Position numbers and translations under genes: made by a program. This document shows positions 10,498 through 20,874 of a DNA stretch of 64,000 bases, in pieces; position 1 is the first letter of the stretch; each line of letters opens with the position of its first letter. Source of the stretch: Allodiplogaster sudhausi. Taxonomy: Eukaryota; Nematoda; Chromadorea; Rhabditida; Diplogasteridae. Under the pieces are notes generated by a model. The model was not told where the DNA came from and did not search any database. It saw nothing but the letters and a program-made list of their open reading frames with translations. The stretch is taken from assembly GCA_945643635.1 (NCBI GenBank), contig CALZFC010000270.1, positions 1,652,001 to 1,716,000 of the forward strand. Reading direction: 5' to 3'.

Positions 10498-12120
10498 TAC
10501 CCTAGGAATTTTTTTTCGAATTTCTTAACCAAAATTGTTTATAGTATACAACTCGACGTGGTGAACACAATAGGCTGAATTTCAAAGGTGAAAAAAAATT
10601 TTCCGCGCGAGACCCAGTACCGAAATCTTATAAATTCGATTGGTCATAAGTCGCTTCAAACTTATTGTTAGACAACCATCGAGCTATCATTGGATAGCTG
10701 ATTGAACGGGCTTTAATTTTCATCGTGGAAGATATTTTCGAAAATTTGAATTTGGCCCTAAAACACGGCCCTAAACATTTTCGAGGGCGGTTTTTAGCCA
10801 AATGAAGTATTTTTGCTCATTTCCGCACAACCGCTCCTGTATAGGCTTAAAGTACGTGAAATTTGCTACAACATATGTCTCTTTCAGGAAAATTGAAGGT
10901 CCCAGCCTTAGGTTCCCAAGCGCTCGAACATGATCCTGTGTAAACCGTAACACCGTGCAAGCGCATTCTTCGATCCATAACTGCGCTCAATGTCAATATT
11001 ACAAAATCGTAAGTATATCATCTAAGAGCTCTCATGGAGACCTTCAAATGTTACATACATTATTTTATTGAAAAGTTTCAATTTATATGGGAAATTTCGT
11101 TATGTACGATTAGAAGGCTTAAAAAACTACTTTAATAACATTTTCGCCTGTCAAAACATACATCATAAGAAAGAGGATGAAATTTGCTACAAGATGAACC
11201 CCTTTAAATGAAATTCCATGCTTACGATCCTTTGTTATAAGCCATAAGAGTAGGATAACAAGGCCTTATGAAAAAAGTGCAGAAAAAAAGGATTGGAATA
11301 TTCTAATTCGAATAAGCTAAAATGTGAATTCTTGGGCGAAATGACAGCGACGCTACTGGCACTAATTTTATGATTTATAACAAAAGATCGTAGGCATGGA
11401 AACCCATTGAAAGGGGTTCATCTTGTAGCAAATTTCATCCTCTTTCTTATGATGTATGTTTTGACAGGCGAAAATGTTATTAAAGTAGTTTTTTAAGCCT
11501 TCTAATTGTACATAACGAAATTTCCCATATAAATTGAAACTTTTCAATAAAATAATGTATGTAACATTTGAAGGTCTCCATGAGAGCTCTTAGATGATAT
11601 ACTTACGATTTTGTAATATTGACATTGAGCGCAGTAATGGATCGAAGAATGCGCTTGCACGGTGTTACGGTTTACACAGGATCTTGTTCGAGCGCTTGGG
11701 AACCTAAGGCTGGGACCTTCAATTTTCCTGAAAGAGACATATGTTGTAGCAAATTTCACGTACTTTAAGCCTATGCAGGATCGGTTGTGCGGAAATGAGC
11801 AAAAAATACTTAATTTGGCTAAAAACCGCCCTCGAAAATGTTTAGGGCCGTGTTTTATGGCCAAATTCAAATTTTTCGAAAATATCTTCCAAGATGAAAA
11901 TTAAAGCCCGTTCAATCAGCTATCTAATGATAGCTCGATGGTTGTCTAACAATAAGTTTGAAGCGACTTATGACCAATCGAATTTATAAGATTACGGTAC
12001 TGGGTCTCGCGCGGAAAATTTTTTTTCACCTTTGAAATTCAGCCTATTGTGTTCACCACGTCGAGTTGTATACTATAATCAATTTTGGTTAAGAAATTCG
12101 AAAAAAAATTCCTAGGGCAG
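10498..12120. mobile_element. 1.6-kb near-perfect palindromic foldback element (LIR-C)
   Basis: CCTAGGAATTTTTTTTCG at 10501 is mirrored by its reverse complement ending at 12116, and the arms (about 770-800 bp each) match nearly base for base up to a loop centred on 11308. The loop contains GGAATATTCTAATTCGAATA, also found in the loop of LIR-B. Open frames in the arms are mirror images of one another and look non-coding. Confidence 0.93.
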
Positions 12121-13099
12121 GTCATAATAGTGCCCTGCTCGAGTCTTACTGACATCCTCTCTTAATCTAAGTTTTTCTTTATCTGAACATGTTCATTTTG
12201 GCGTAAAACATGTATCCAGAAAGTTTGAGCGATTTTCTTCCATTACATTCTGAGCAATAGTAACGTGAAAACTGGCGGGTAGAGAATTAGCTACGGTAGG
12301 TCATACCCGCCTTCCTAGTTCAAACACACAGAAAAAAAAGTTACGCTCAAAATAAGTTATTCTAGCAATGTATCGTGGGTAAGTTACGTGGAGAAACACT
12401 TGACAAGTGTTTGCCCCCCACGTCGTCGTCTCCTCCTAAGAAACAAAGCATAACTTTTTCAGTGGACCCCTGAAAGATACGAGGGGTTATACTTACGACG
12501 AGCCAACACAAAAAAAGTTATGATCGAGCGAATCCGCTCCACTCCACTAAGAAAAGCAAGATACGTATAGCTTAACTTATCTGCATGAAACAAAAGTTAC
12601 GATCTCGTCACGAAGTAGCCATCTCGTCCGATCTGGCAAGTTAGGCAACGTCGAGCTGCGACACTTACGGGTTCACGTTCACATGCGAGCAAAAGTGCTC
12701 GAAAAAAAACTTTTTGTGCACTTTTTCATTTTTACATTATTTTGTTTTCGTGCAACATAATAAAATGTACATTATTTCGTACTTTTTTTTCTTTTTCAGC
12801 TGTTTCTCTACGATTGTAATTGTCTTGAAATAAAAGCGTCAGTCAGTCGCGTTTTAATTGCAACTTCTCTTTTAGAGAAATGTTGAATAAAACTAATTCC
12901 GAAAAGTAATTTTAGAAATTTGCTGTAAATTTACAGTTGTTTTTCTGAAAGTCCCCGTTGTTGAGGCGAATGCACCCATTTGTTGTGCATTTTAACCCTT
13001 TCCTGTGACTGTTTCCTCTTTTTTGCACGTTTTAAGAAGTTAATCCTATAACGGATGTTCATCATCCGGTCGCATTTAGAGATAGTTGTAAGTATAAGT

Positions 13100-13125
13100 G
13101 TGAGAAGGAGAGAGCGAGAAAAACT

Positions 13126-13177
<52 letters not shown>

Positions 13178-13187
13178 GAGACAGAGG

Positions 13188-13225
<38 letters not shown>

Positions 13226-13240
13226 AAGACAGACAGCCAG
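13100..13240. repeat. (GA)n microsatellite
   Basis: GA array with short CAGA interruptions. A CT array follows at 13327-13382, so the two can pair in a single strand. Confidence 0.93.
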
Positions 13241-13326
13241 ACAGAAATGATGAATACATGAAAACGTTGATCGATTAGAAGATCTGCAAAATGAACGGTG
13301 AAGGATGATATGATGCATTTCGACTA

Positions 13327-13385
<59 letters not shown>

Positions 13386-13479
13386 TTCACTCCCTCCCTC
13401 CGATGAGCAGGCTAGGCGAGCACTGCACTGAACCAATTGAGCGGACACATGGGCGCTAATCAAGTGTCAACCTCCGGGT

Positions 13480-14868
13480 GTTATAGTAGCAGATTATTGG
13501 TCTCATTGATCCAATACATGGCCAGAAAAAATCAATAATTCGAATTACCCAGTTTTGCACATTTATGCACGCAAGACAAAATAATTTATTTCTTTTATAT
13601 TCTGGTAGTTTATATTGGATAAATGGTAGATCTGCATTCTAGAACATCCCTGAGATAACATTGTGATCTAATTGTGTTTTAATTCTATGCCGTTACATGT
13701 TGCCTAATTTAAGTTCAAGATTCATTCACTTGGCGTCAGATGAAGAAGGTTCAGTGGGATAAATTCATTCATTTACTGCCATTCCTAGAGTATTAATGAT
13801 GTGCAAATATTCGTAGGTAATTACTAAACTAATTCAAATGGTTAATTGAACTGTGGAAATTAGGTGCTGACTATTTGTTCACACTTTGAACACGGCGGTC
13901 AACTTTGGTACGCACCGCAGAAGTGCAAAAAGTGGTGTTGTGCAGGGAGGGGAAGGTGTTTGGAAAACGGTTTTGCCTATCCATAGTGATAGTGAATAGG
14001 ATTTTCTATCTTCGACAGCCTTATTTCATCCCTCGCTTCATGGATCCACAAAGGGAGGGGAAGATCGTTTGAATGTACCCTGGCACAGAGTAGTAGCGTG
14101 CTCAATAAGGCAGGAAAGTAAACCCGAAAATTTTAGATCAAGTCAAATATCACCTTAATCGATACAATAGAGTATTCTGCAATAGTCTAAAACTCAATTA
14201 GTTGATTTAAACTTGTGATTGATCTAGAACAGACAGCTGTCAATACACCGTACAACTCTATGCTAGCGTACATTCAAACGATCTGCCCCTCCCTTGCGGC
14301 CTCATGAAGCAAGGGATGAAATATGGCTTCCGAATGTGGAAAAGCCTATTAACTATCATTATAGATAGGCAAACCCGTTGTCCAAACACGGACCCCTGCA
14401 CAACACCACTTTTAGCATTTCTGCGGTGCTGGCCAAAGTTGAAGGGCGGTGTTCAAATTGTAAACACATAATTTACACCTAATTTCCATAGTTCAATTAA
14501 CCATTTGAATTAGTTTAGTAATTAGATACGAATATTTGGACATCATTAATACCCTAGGAATAGCAGTAAATGAGTGAATTTATCCCGCCGAACCTTCTTC
14601 ATCTGTGGCCGAGTGAATGAATCTCGAACTGAATGTAGTCAACATGTAACAGCATAGGATTGAATCACAATTAGATCAAAAAGTTATCGCAGAGATGTTA
14701 TAGAATGCATATCTACCATTTATCTAATATAAACTAACAGAATATCCATGAAATAAATCATTTTGTCTTGCACGCCTAAATGTGCAATAAATTCAAAATA
14801 ATTCGAAATATTGATTTTTTTTCTAGCCCTATATTGGATCAATGAAACCAATGACCTGCTACTATAAT
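13480..14868. mobile_element. Older foldback element (LIR-D)
   Basis: TTATAGTAGC at 13481 is mirrored by GCTACTATAA ending at 14868. Inverted arms continue inward (for example CAAACGATCTGCCCCTCC against GGGAGGGGAAGATCGTTTG) to a centre near 14175. The arms carry many more differences than those of LIR-C. Confidence 0.85.
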
Positions 14869-14965
14869 TCTGACAGCATACTGAAACAACCCTGAGAACT
14901 TCATGAAGTTTCGTCTACGTTGAAGGAAAATATAGCAAAATATCATGGTGTTCGTATCTTTTTGC

Positions 14966-15114
14966 ACGGTACTGTAAGTTACGCCCCACATATCTTGTGG
15001 GAATGCACTTGGTAAGCAACGTCCAGAACCACTTAAATTGTTCCGGTGCATTAGAACCGCTTATTAGTGAAGGTCGAAAGTTACGCTCCACGTAACTCCC
15101 TTTTCTGTGTGAAC
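14966..15114. repeat. Dispersed repeat shared with 60950-61100
   Basis: Both copies contain AACGTCCAGA, GTGAAGGTC and GTTACGCTCCACGTAAC, then end in TTCTCTGTGTG or TTTTCTGTGTG. They appear to be the same transposon terminus. Confidence 0.7.
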
Positions 15115-15484
15115 GCTCTCTCGACCGAGCGACAGGCAACTTTATGAGCGCGCGCTTTCAAACTGGGGTTCTCTAGCGCTACTGTAGAATTATTCGCCGG
15201 ATACTTCTTTTAATATTGTTTATAAAACTAAGAAGATTTTGATTCTGATTCCTAACGAAGCTAAAGTTCCATTTCTGATAATATGTACATTTATTAGAGA
15301 CCTTAGAATGTGAATACGATAGAGACTGAGACCGCGGAAAGTTAAATGATGCCAACTATGTATGTCAATGACAAGTTACCTCAATTACCCGGTTCGTCAA
15401 TAAGATTGAGATGGCTGCGTCTTTTATTATTCCCTGTTTTGCGCTAATGAGACTGTTCGACTATTTTTTGATGTTAAAACCATT

Positions 15485-15814
15485 TGTAATGGGCAGGCCC
15501 ATTCTAGCACCCCTTTGCCCATTCATTCTCAAGTCTAGTGATATTGTGTAGTGTCCCTTGTTATTTAGTGGTTGATATTTGCTAGTGCGTTTATGTGTTT
15601 CATTATGTCACGTAGGCATTGTTATTGTTGGTCTAGCAGGGCTTTCCCTGATCAGTGTTGTTGCATCCCTCCCGCATAGTGAGCAGTTGAGTGTTCTTCG
15701 TCGCGTGTGTCGCTGTGATTCCAGAAGATAAACCTCTGAAAACCCTCTCCCTCCCTCGTCTTCTACATCGTATCGCAGAGAAGTGAACTACAATAGCAAC
15801 GTCTTGCTATTACA
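15485..15814 (+). mobile_element. Relict LTR of a retrotransposon
   Basis: A 330-bp segment starts TGTAAT and ends ATTACA, the classic TG...CA with matching terminal hexamers. It is followed at once by TGGGGGCCGAACC, which looks like a tRNA primer-binding site. No polymerase or second LTR follows, so it is a 5' fragment. The corresponding position in the duplicated block (near 1630) has no insertion after AAAACCATT. Confidence 0.55.
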
Positions 15815-16420
15815 TGGGGGCCGAACCGACCGAATCCGCCGTGATTTCTTGCTGAAGAAGCGACGACTCATCTCCAAGCGATTCCGAGCTGCGACTTCTT
15901 CGAATTGGTGCATTAATAATTCCTGCGATAATTTTTTTTTAGACTCTACTGCCAATCAGCATAGATATTCAGAAAAGAAAAAAAACAATAAGGTTCTTAT
16001 GTATCTTTCATTTTCTTTAAAAATTAATTTTTTTTAACGATTTGGAATGTATGACAAACATTTGTTTGTGCCTCTAATTATATTGCTTTGTTATCATCTG
16101 CATAATAAAGCGAAATAGTAAGTACAAAATAACGCACTTTCTGCGTGTCTACTACTGATGAGGTCGCCTTTAGCCGAGATTTCCACTTCATTTCCTCTTC
16201 ATGATCCGCCCTTGAGAGGTCGGTTCATCAATTTTCTCTCAATTTATTTTATGATCAGAAAAAAAAATTAACCCCAACTCGTTTATTTTGTTATTAAATT
16301 TTTTTCTTGACATCGAGCATCTAGTTTAATCTAGTTTATTCATTAAATATGATCTTTAAAATCATTTTATCTCCGCTTTCGATTTATCAAAAGGATCATA
16401 AATTACATTTCGTTTAGCGT

Positions 16421-16432
16421 CAAGTGCTCAGA
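16421..16432 (+). promoter_or_regulatory. Short leader after probable trans-splice acceptor of the second KH gene
   Basis: The acceptor TTTCGTTTAG ends near 16417 and the start codon is at 16433. The arrangement is conserved with 5354-5371. Confidence 0.5.
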
Positions 16433-16844
16433 ATGGCAACTATGCAGAGGGAGTCGTGGTGTGAAGCGGATGGTTTGTCCGAATATTCTCTTTTCATCTA
16501 TTTCACATTATCGAATATATATATATATATTATATAAATCTATATTATATATAATTTATGGAGGAATGGAATGGGAGGACAACGAGGACAGCTTGGCGTC
16601 GGATGCCAGTGGTGACTGGCCTCTTAAGATCTCCGCTCCGCGCCAAGAGCAGAAGCAGATGCTGGAATTTAGGCAGTCGATCTTAGTCGGGTTGGGAAAG
16701 GACACGAAATCGCGATGCGAGACACCAATCATTTTTTTTCACTCACTCGATCGCTATCCCTTCATTCTTTTTTATCTCTCTTTCTCTCTCTCTATCTCTC
16801 CCTGACTCTTTATCTCTCTTTTCTCTATCCCTTTCTCTCTCTCC

Positions 16845-16876
<32 letters not shown>

Positions 16877-18246
16877 TTGTAGTTCTTTCTACTCCCGTCG
16901 CCTGGGCCTTGTAGTGCGTGTCGTGAAGAAGATCATGATCCCGAAGCAGGAGTACGAGTCAGTCAGCATCTGCATTCTCGCTACAGAGAGTCCACCCAAG
17001 GGACTCTTTCTCTCTCTCTCTCTTTCTCGCGCTCTCTCTCTCTCACTTTGTCTCTCTCTTTCTCTCTCTCTTTCTCTCTCTCTCTTTCTCTACCTCTCTC
17101 ACTCTCTCACTTTCTCTTCCCCCTTTCACTCTTTCTATCTCTCTCTCTATCTCTCTATCTCTACCTTCAGATGCTGCAGCCTGATTGGCCGAATCATCGG
17201 TCCGAGTGGCGTAACAGTACGAAAGATCGGAATGGATACGGGCTGCCGCATTCTCATCCGAGGGGAAGGATCCATGAAGGTTCAAGAAGGGTGAAGAGAG
17301 CGAGAGAGCAGGAGAGAGCTAGAGAAGGAGGGGGAGGCTGAGAGAGAAGACGAGCGTGAGAGAGCGAGATATGGGTAGAGAGTCATTTAGAGAAAGAGTG
17401 AAAGAGAGAGAGAGAGAGACCGATAGAGCGAGAGGGAGGTCTAGATATTGAGAAGCATGGCCTCATTTTCGCTCTTCCAGGACCCAGTCCACGAGTTGAC
17501 CCTCCGAGGCCAAAAGGGATTCGAGCATCTCGAGGAGCCGCTGCACATCCTCCTCACCACCACGCATCCGAACTCCGAGAAAGTGTCAGGGGGGAGGAGG
17601 AGCGATTATTTGGGGGGATAATTCTTTTGGGCGGAATTTCGTTATTTATGAGCAGGAATTCGTTATTTGCAGCGAGCAAATTGGTTATTTTTTGTGGAAA
17701 ATTCGTAATTTGTTGATTGATATAAAATTTATAAATCTGGATTAACATTGTAGTTTGCCAGTCTCCATAAATCGCTTTTCCTACAGTGCCCGAGAGAAGC
17801 TCCAGCGTGCGACAGAGAAGATCGAGGCCATCATCAATCATGATCACCGCTGCAACGACAAGCACAAGCGAGAGTCAGTGATCGGCGCAAGATTCCCGGT
17901 ATCTGGCGGGACTCGAACCTGCGGGTGTCGCTTATGCACCTCCAGATGTAACCGATAAGCTAACTGTCTCCCATTTTAGGCAACTCGCTCAGCTCGCCGT
18001 CATCAAGGGCACGGCCGTCTCTCCTCCTCCGCCTCCCCCGCGCGCCTCCTCTCCGCCGTCTCTCCTCTCACTTCCGCCAATTTTCCGCCCGCCTCCCGTC
18101 TTGTACTTCCGTTTCCCTTTTCTCTCTCTCCCTCTTCCTATTTCACACATTCGCCCTCTCCATCTCTCTCGCCCCCTCCATCTCTGTCTATCTCCCAACC
18201 TCTCCCTTCTTCACTATCCCTCGCTCCTCCATCTCTCTCTATGTCT

Positions 18247-18287
<41 letters not shown>

Positions 18288-19749
18288 TCTCTCTCACTTT
18301 CCAGTCCTCACTCCGCCGCCCGTCGCCATCCAGAGCAGCCTCTACTGAATAGTGAAGTAATTCTCGCGCACAAGATCGAGATTCCATCGGAGAGGTACGA
18401 GTCAGTCAAGATCGTCGTTCAAGAGGAGATAATTGTCATTATCGATCCGGTTTCGGATAACCCAAACTACTTTCTAAAGGGTTTTCGGAAAACCCAAGGC
18501 CTCCCAGGGGTGTTCCGAGATGTTAAGGACTCAATTTCATTCCAAATAAGGGAGAAAAGACGAGTAATTTTAGAAACGTCGTATTCTTACAAAACTTTTA
18601 TTAAGCCTCTTGGCAAGAACGATTTTATCATCCATACTTTTCAACATCCGGTTGGTGTTCTACTAACGATTCGGACGAAACGTAAGGCGCAACGAGGATT
18701 CGAACTTGTGCTTTAAAAATTATAATAAAGGACACCATTTTCTCATAACTCCGCGAATGGCATATGACTTATTTATTTATTACCCCAAAAATGCTGCTAT
18801 ATGTTGACAAGTTTGACCAAATTTCAGTTTGACCAATCTTTCTGTTGATCCGTCCCTTCAAAAACTTCCTCTTTTCCAGCCGCTCCAGCTCCATTGGACG
18901 GATCCTCGGCTATTGTGGAACTACGGTGCGTAAGCTCGAAGTGGCAACCGGCTGCCGCATTCGTATCCGAGGAAAAGGATCATTTGGGAAGGTTGGGCAG
19001 GAGGGAAGAGAGGGAAAGAGAGTAGGAAAGAGAGAGTGGAGAGAAGATAGAGGGAGAGAGAGATAGAGAGGGGGAAAGAGAGAGTGGAGAGAAGATAGAG
19101 GGAGAGAGAGAAAGAGAGGGGGAAAGAGAGAGTGGAGAGAAGATAGAGGGAGAGAGAGATAGAGAGGGGGAGAGTGAGGACCAAGATCAAGAATGTTCTC
19201 ATTTCCCCTCATCCAGAACCGATCCCTCGAGTTGTTCCTGCGAGGCCGAAAGGGATACGAGCATCTGGCCGAGCCGCTCCACGTCCTCCTCACCGCCACG
19301 CATCCCTTCTCGGAGAGAATGTCAGCGAGGGGAAGGAGGAAGAGAAGGCGGCAAAAGGGGGAAATTCGTATTTGTTGGGGGAAATTCGTTATTTGAGGGG
19401 GAAATTCGCTATTTTGGATAAAGGAGTAAGTTCGTCAATTATGCCTTGATGGTAAAATTAACTAATAAAAATTCATATAGCCGGCTTACAATTAGTCACC
19501 CAGTCTGATGGTCATTTTATTTTACAGTGCCCGAGACAAGCTCCGCGATGCGGCCGAGGAAATTAAGGCTCTCATCAATAATCAAGAACACGGTCGCAGC
19601 AAGGCGCAAGATCGGGAGTCAATGTTCGATCTATATTTCTTTGTAACTGACCTGGAAATCGAACCCGCGTCCTTTTGGCTATGGCAGCTACAAGTTAACC
19701 ACCAGGCTAACCTGTGCATTTTTTTAGGAAAAAGATCAGCACACCATAA
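16433..19749 (+). CDS. STAR-family protein with two KH modules, paralogue 2
   Basis: Exons 16433-16472, 16564-16690, 16883-16957, 17171-17279, 17481-17584, 17787-17873, 17980-18102, 18305-18400, 18880-18991, 19217-19320, 19528-19617 and 19728-19749 join in phase to 362 residues. Module A (about residues 56-180) has KIMIPKQEYE, the GXXG loop GRIIGPSG and HPNSEKVAREKLQRA; exon 7 adds QLAQLAVIKGTAV, a Qua2-like stretch, and a proline-rich linker. Module B (about 222-355) repeats the plan with GRILGYCG. The two modules have the same intron positions and phases, so one arose by internal duplication. Canonical STAR proteins have one KH. It probably binds RNA; targets are unknown. A polyadenylation signal (AATAAA) is at 19803-19808. 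Confidence 0.8.
17008..17165. repeat. (CT)n tract before a KH exon
   Basis: CT array running into the acceptor CTACCTTCAG of the exon at 17171, paired by complementarity with the GA array at 17296-17430. Confidence 0.9.
17296..17430. repeat. (GA)n tract after a KH exon
   Basis: GA-rich array shortly after the donor following 17279, as in the first paralogue. Confidence 0.9.
17895..17972 (-). other. tRNA-like sequence in an intron
   Basis: On the minus strand TTAGCTTATCGGTTA resembles an A box and GGTTCGAGTCC is a perfect B box. No acceptor stem can be paired, so this is not a normal tRNA gene. The first paralogue has a diverged version at about 8125-8200. It may be a tRNA-derived repeat. 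Confidence 0.4.
18110..18300. repeat. CT-rich tract before the exon at 18305
   Basis: Imperfect then perfect TCTCTC array ending in the acceptor CACTTTCCAG. Confidence 0.88.
18998..19175. repeat. GA-rich minisatellite
   Basis: About three copies of a unit of roughly 55 bp made of GGGAAAGAGAGAGTGGAGAG and GAAGATAGAGGGAGAGAG-type segments, placed just after a KH donor site. Confidence 0.88.
19642..19716 (-). other. tRNA-like sequence in the last intron of the second KH gene
   Basis: On the minus strand GGTTAGCCTGGTGGTTAA resembles an A box and GGGTTCGATTTCC a B box. Stems are incomplete. It lies between the last two exons. Confidence 0.4.
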
Positions 19750-20230
19750 TCGATGGCACGTAGCGCTCGGGGATATGAGCCCTTCTCATCCGAGACCTTC
19801 TCAATAAAGGCGATGCCTGCTTTGTTCTGATTTCGTTTTTCATCGCCTACAGTCTGTTAAATAAAGTTCATTTTTTGCTTAATATAATTGTTGCACTGAC
19901 GATATGGGATTAGAGCTGATAAGACGATGTCAACTTAAAAAAAAAGCTTTTTTTTTCGGCATATGCGAAAATTTTGTCCCTCCCGGCATTTACGAAATAT
20001 GTGTATATGGTATGTATGTACTGATTTGCCAGAAGTGTTATCAGGGGGAGCCTCGCCCACGGCGACTATGATTCTTTTGATGAATTTTCAATTTTCAAGA
20101 TGGCTTTTCAAAGATCCATGTCGGAATTTCCACTGTGTGTTGTATATGTAAAGTCATCTCCTAGATTGAAACTGTGAATAGTCTCTTTATCAGCCCACCC
20201 AATTCAACATGGAGAAATGTCCTGCTTTGA
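19750..20230. other. Intergenic region
   Basis: Contains the 3' end of the second KH transcript (polyadenylation signals at 19803 and near 19859). I see no gene. Confidence 0.6.
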
Positions 20231-20874
20231 CTAGACGAGGTGACAGGAAGCAGAGGACACTTCATGTCCCAGGAAGATCCGCCACTTGCCGTAGTCGTTG
20301 CACACGATGGCAGTCTGCACTTGGCACGGACCGGTGCTGTGGAGATCGCCATTTTGGCCCTGGTCAAACTGCGAAGAGGAATTCGTTAATTTAAATTATT
20401 AGGCAAATAGTGACCCATTCACCGACATTCACTCAAATGACAAAATCTCTATGTATGTATTTTAAGAACGTGGGTGAATGGGTGAATATCACAATTTGCC
20501 AAATTATTAAAATATTCTTTTAAAAAGTACGAATTTCGATTACTTAGATAGTAGTTTAAAGTATCCCATTTTTTCTTATATGAAGACGAAACCCTAATGA
20601 AATAATATCGAGGCGGATCGGACGCAGCGTCTCCACAGGCGAGATCTACTCTCTTGCATCCATTCGAGTCCTCGCTGTAGTCAACGTGTGCGAAGCTCAG
20701 CTCAAGTATCCCCAAATGAATTATACCGTAGCTCTAAAACTTTTCTATTTCACGGCCACAAAAGTGGACCGAGCGCTGCTGTTCGGAACGCTGTGAGCTG
20801 ACCTCGCCAGCGCTACTATTCGACGACGTGTCAAGGGATGCCAAATCGCAGGAGCCGCACGCAGATTGAGCCAT
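20231..20874 (-). CDS. C6-like small cysteine-containing protein (copy B)
   Basis: Minus-strand exons 20803-20874, 20593-20733 and 20231-20368 join in phase 0 to 116 residues. Matches to the gene at 165-590: the start MAQSACGSC, the middle DYSEDSNGCKRVDLACG, and the tail VCNDYGKWR. The upstream leader is also shared (CCATGGGATTC and TCAACGGTT). It has one more exon than copy A and a longer tail. The function is unknown. No signal peptide is seen. Pairwise conservation of coding blocks, intron positions and leader supports it as a real gene. Confidence 0.6.

Larger units (their letters stand above)
12323..15114. mobile_element. Possible DNA transposon with CACACAGAAAA ends
   Basis: The left end CACACAGAAAAAAAAGTTACG (12323 on) and the right end, read inverted as CACACAGAAAAGGGAGTTACG (ending about 15114), form short terminal inverted repeats with sub-terminal GTTACG motifs. 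The foldback LIR-D lies inside. No clear target duplication or transposase was seen. A related right-end sequence occurs alone near 60950-61100. Confidence 0.45.
9822..16432. other. Interval between the two KH paralogues, without an intact gene
   Basis: It contains a polyadenylation signal for the first KH gene (AATAAA at 9909-9914), GA arrays, a transthyretin-like remnant (10177-10321), two foldback elements (10498-12120 and 13480-14868), possible ends of a further transposon (12323 and 15114), a relict LTR (15485-15814) and the conserved upstream region of the second KH gene. Confidence 0.6.

Noticed and set aside
10771..11870. Mirror-image frames in the arms of LIR-C resembling a small protein family
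   Set aside because: The similarity is a consequence of the palindrome; there is no known domain and no codon bias.
18401..18715. Open reading frame continuing past the KH exon at 18305-18400
   Set aside because: The frame stays open for about 100 codons, but a good donor (GTCAGT) follows TAC GA and the next exon completes the KH fold in phase. The first paralogue breaks this frame, so it is intronic.
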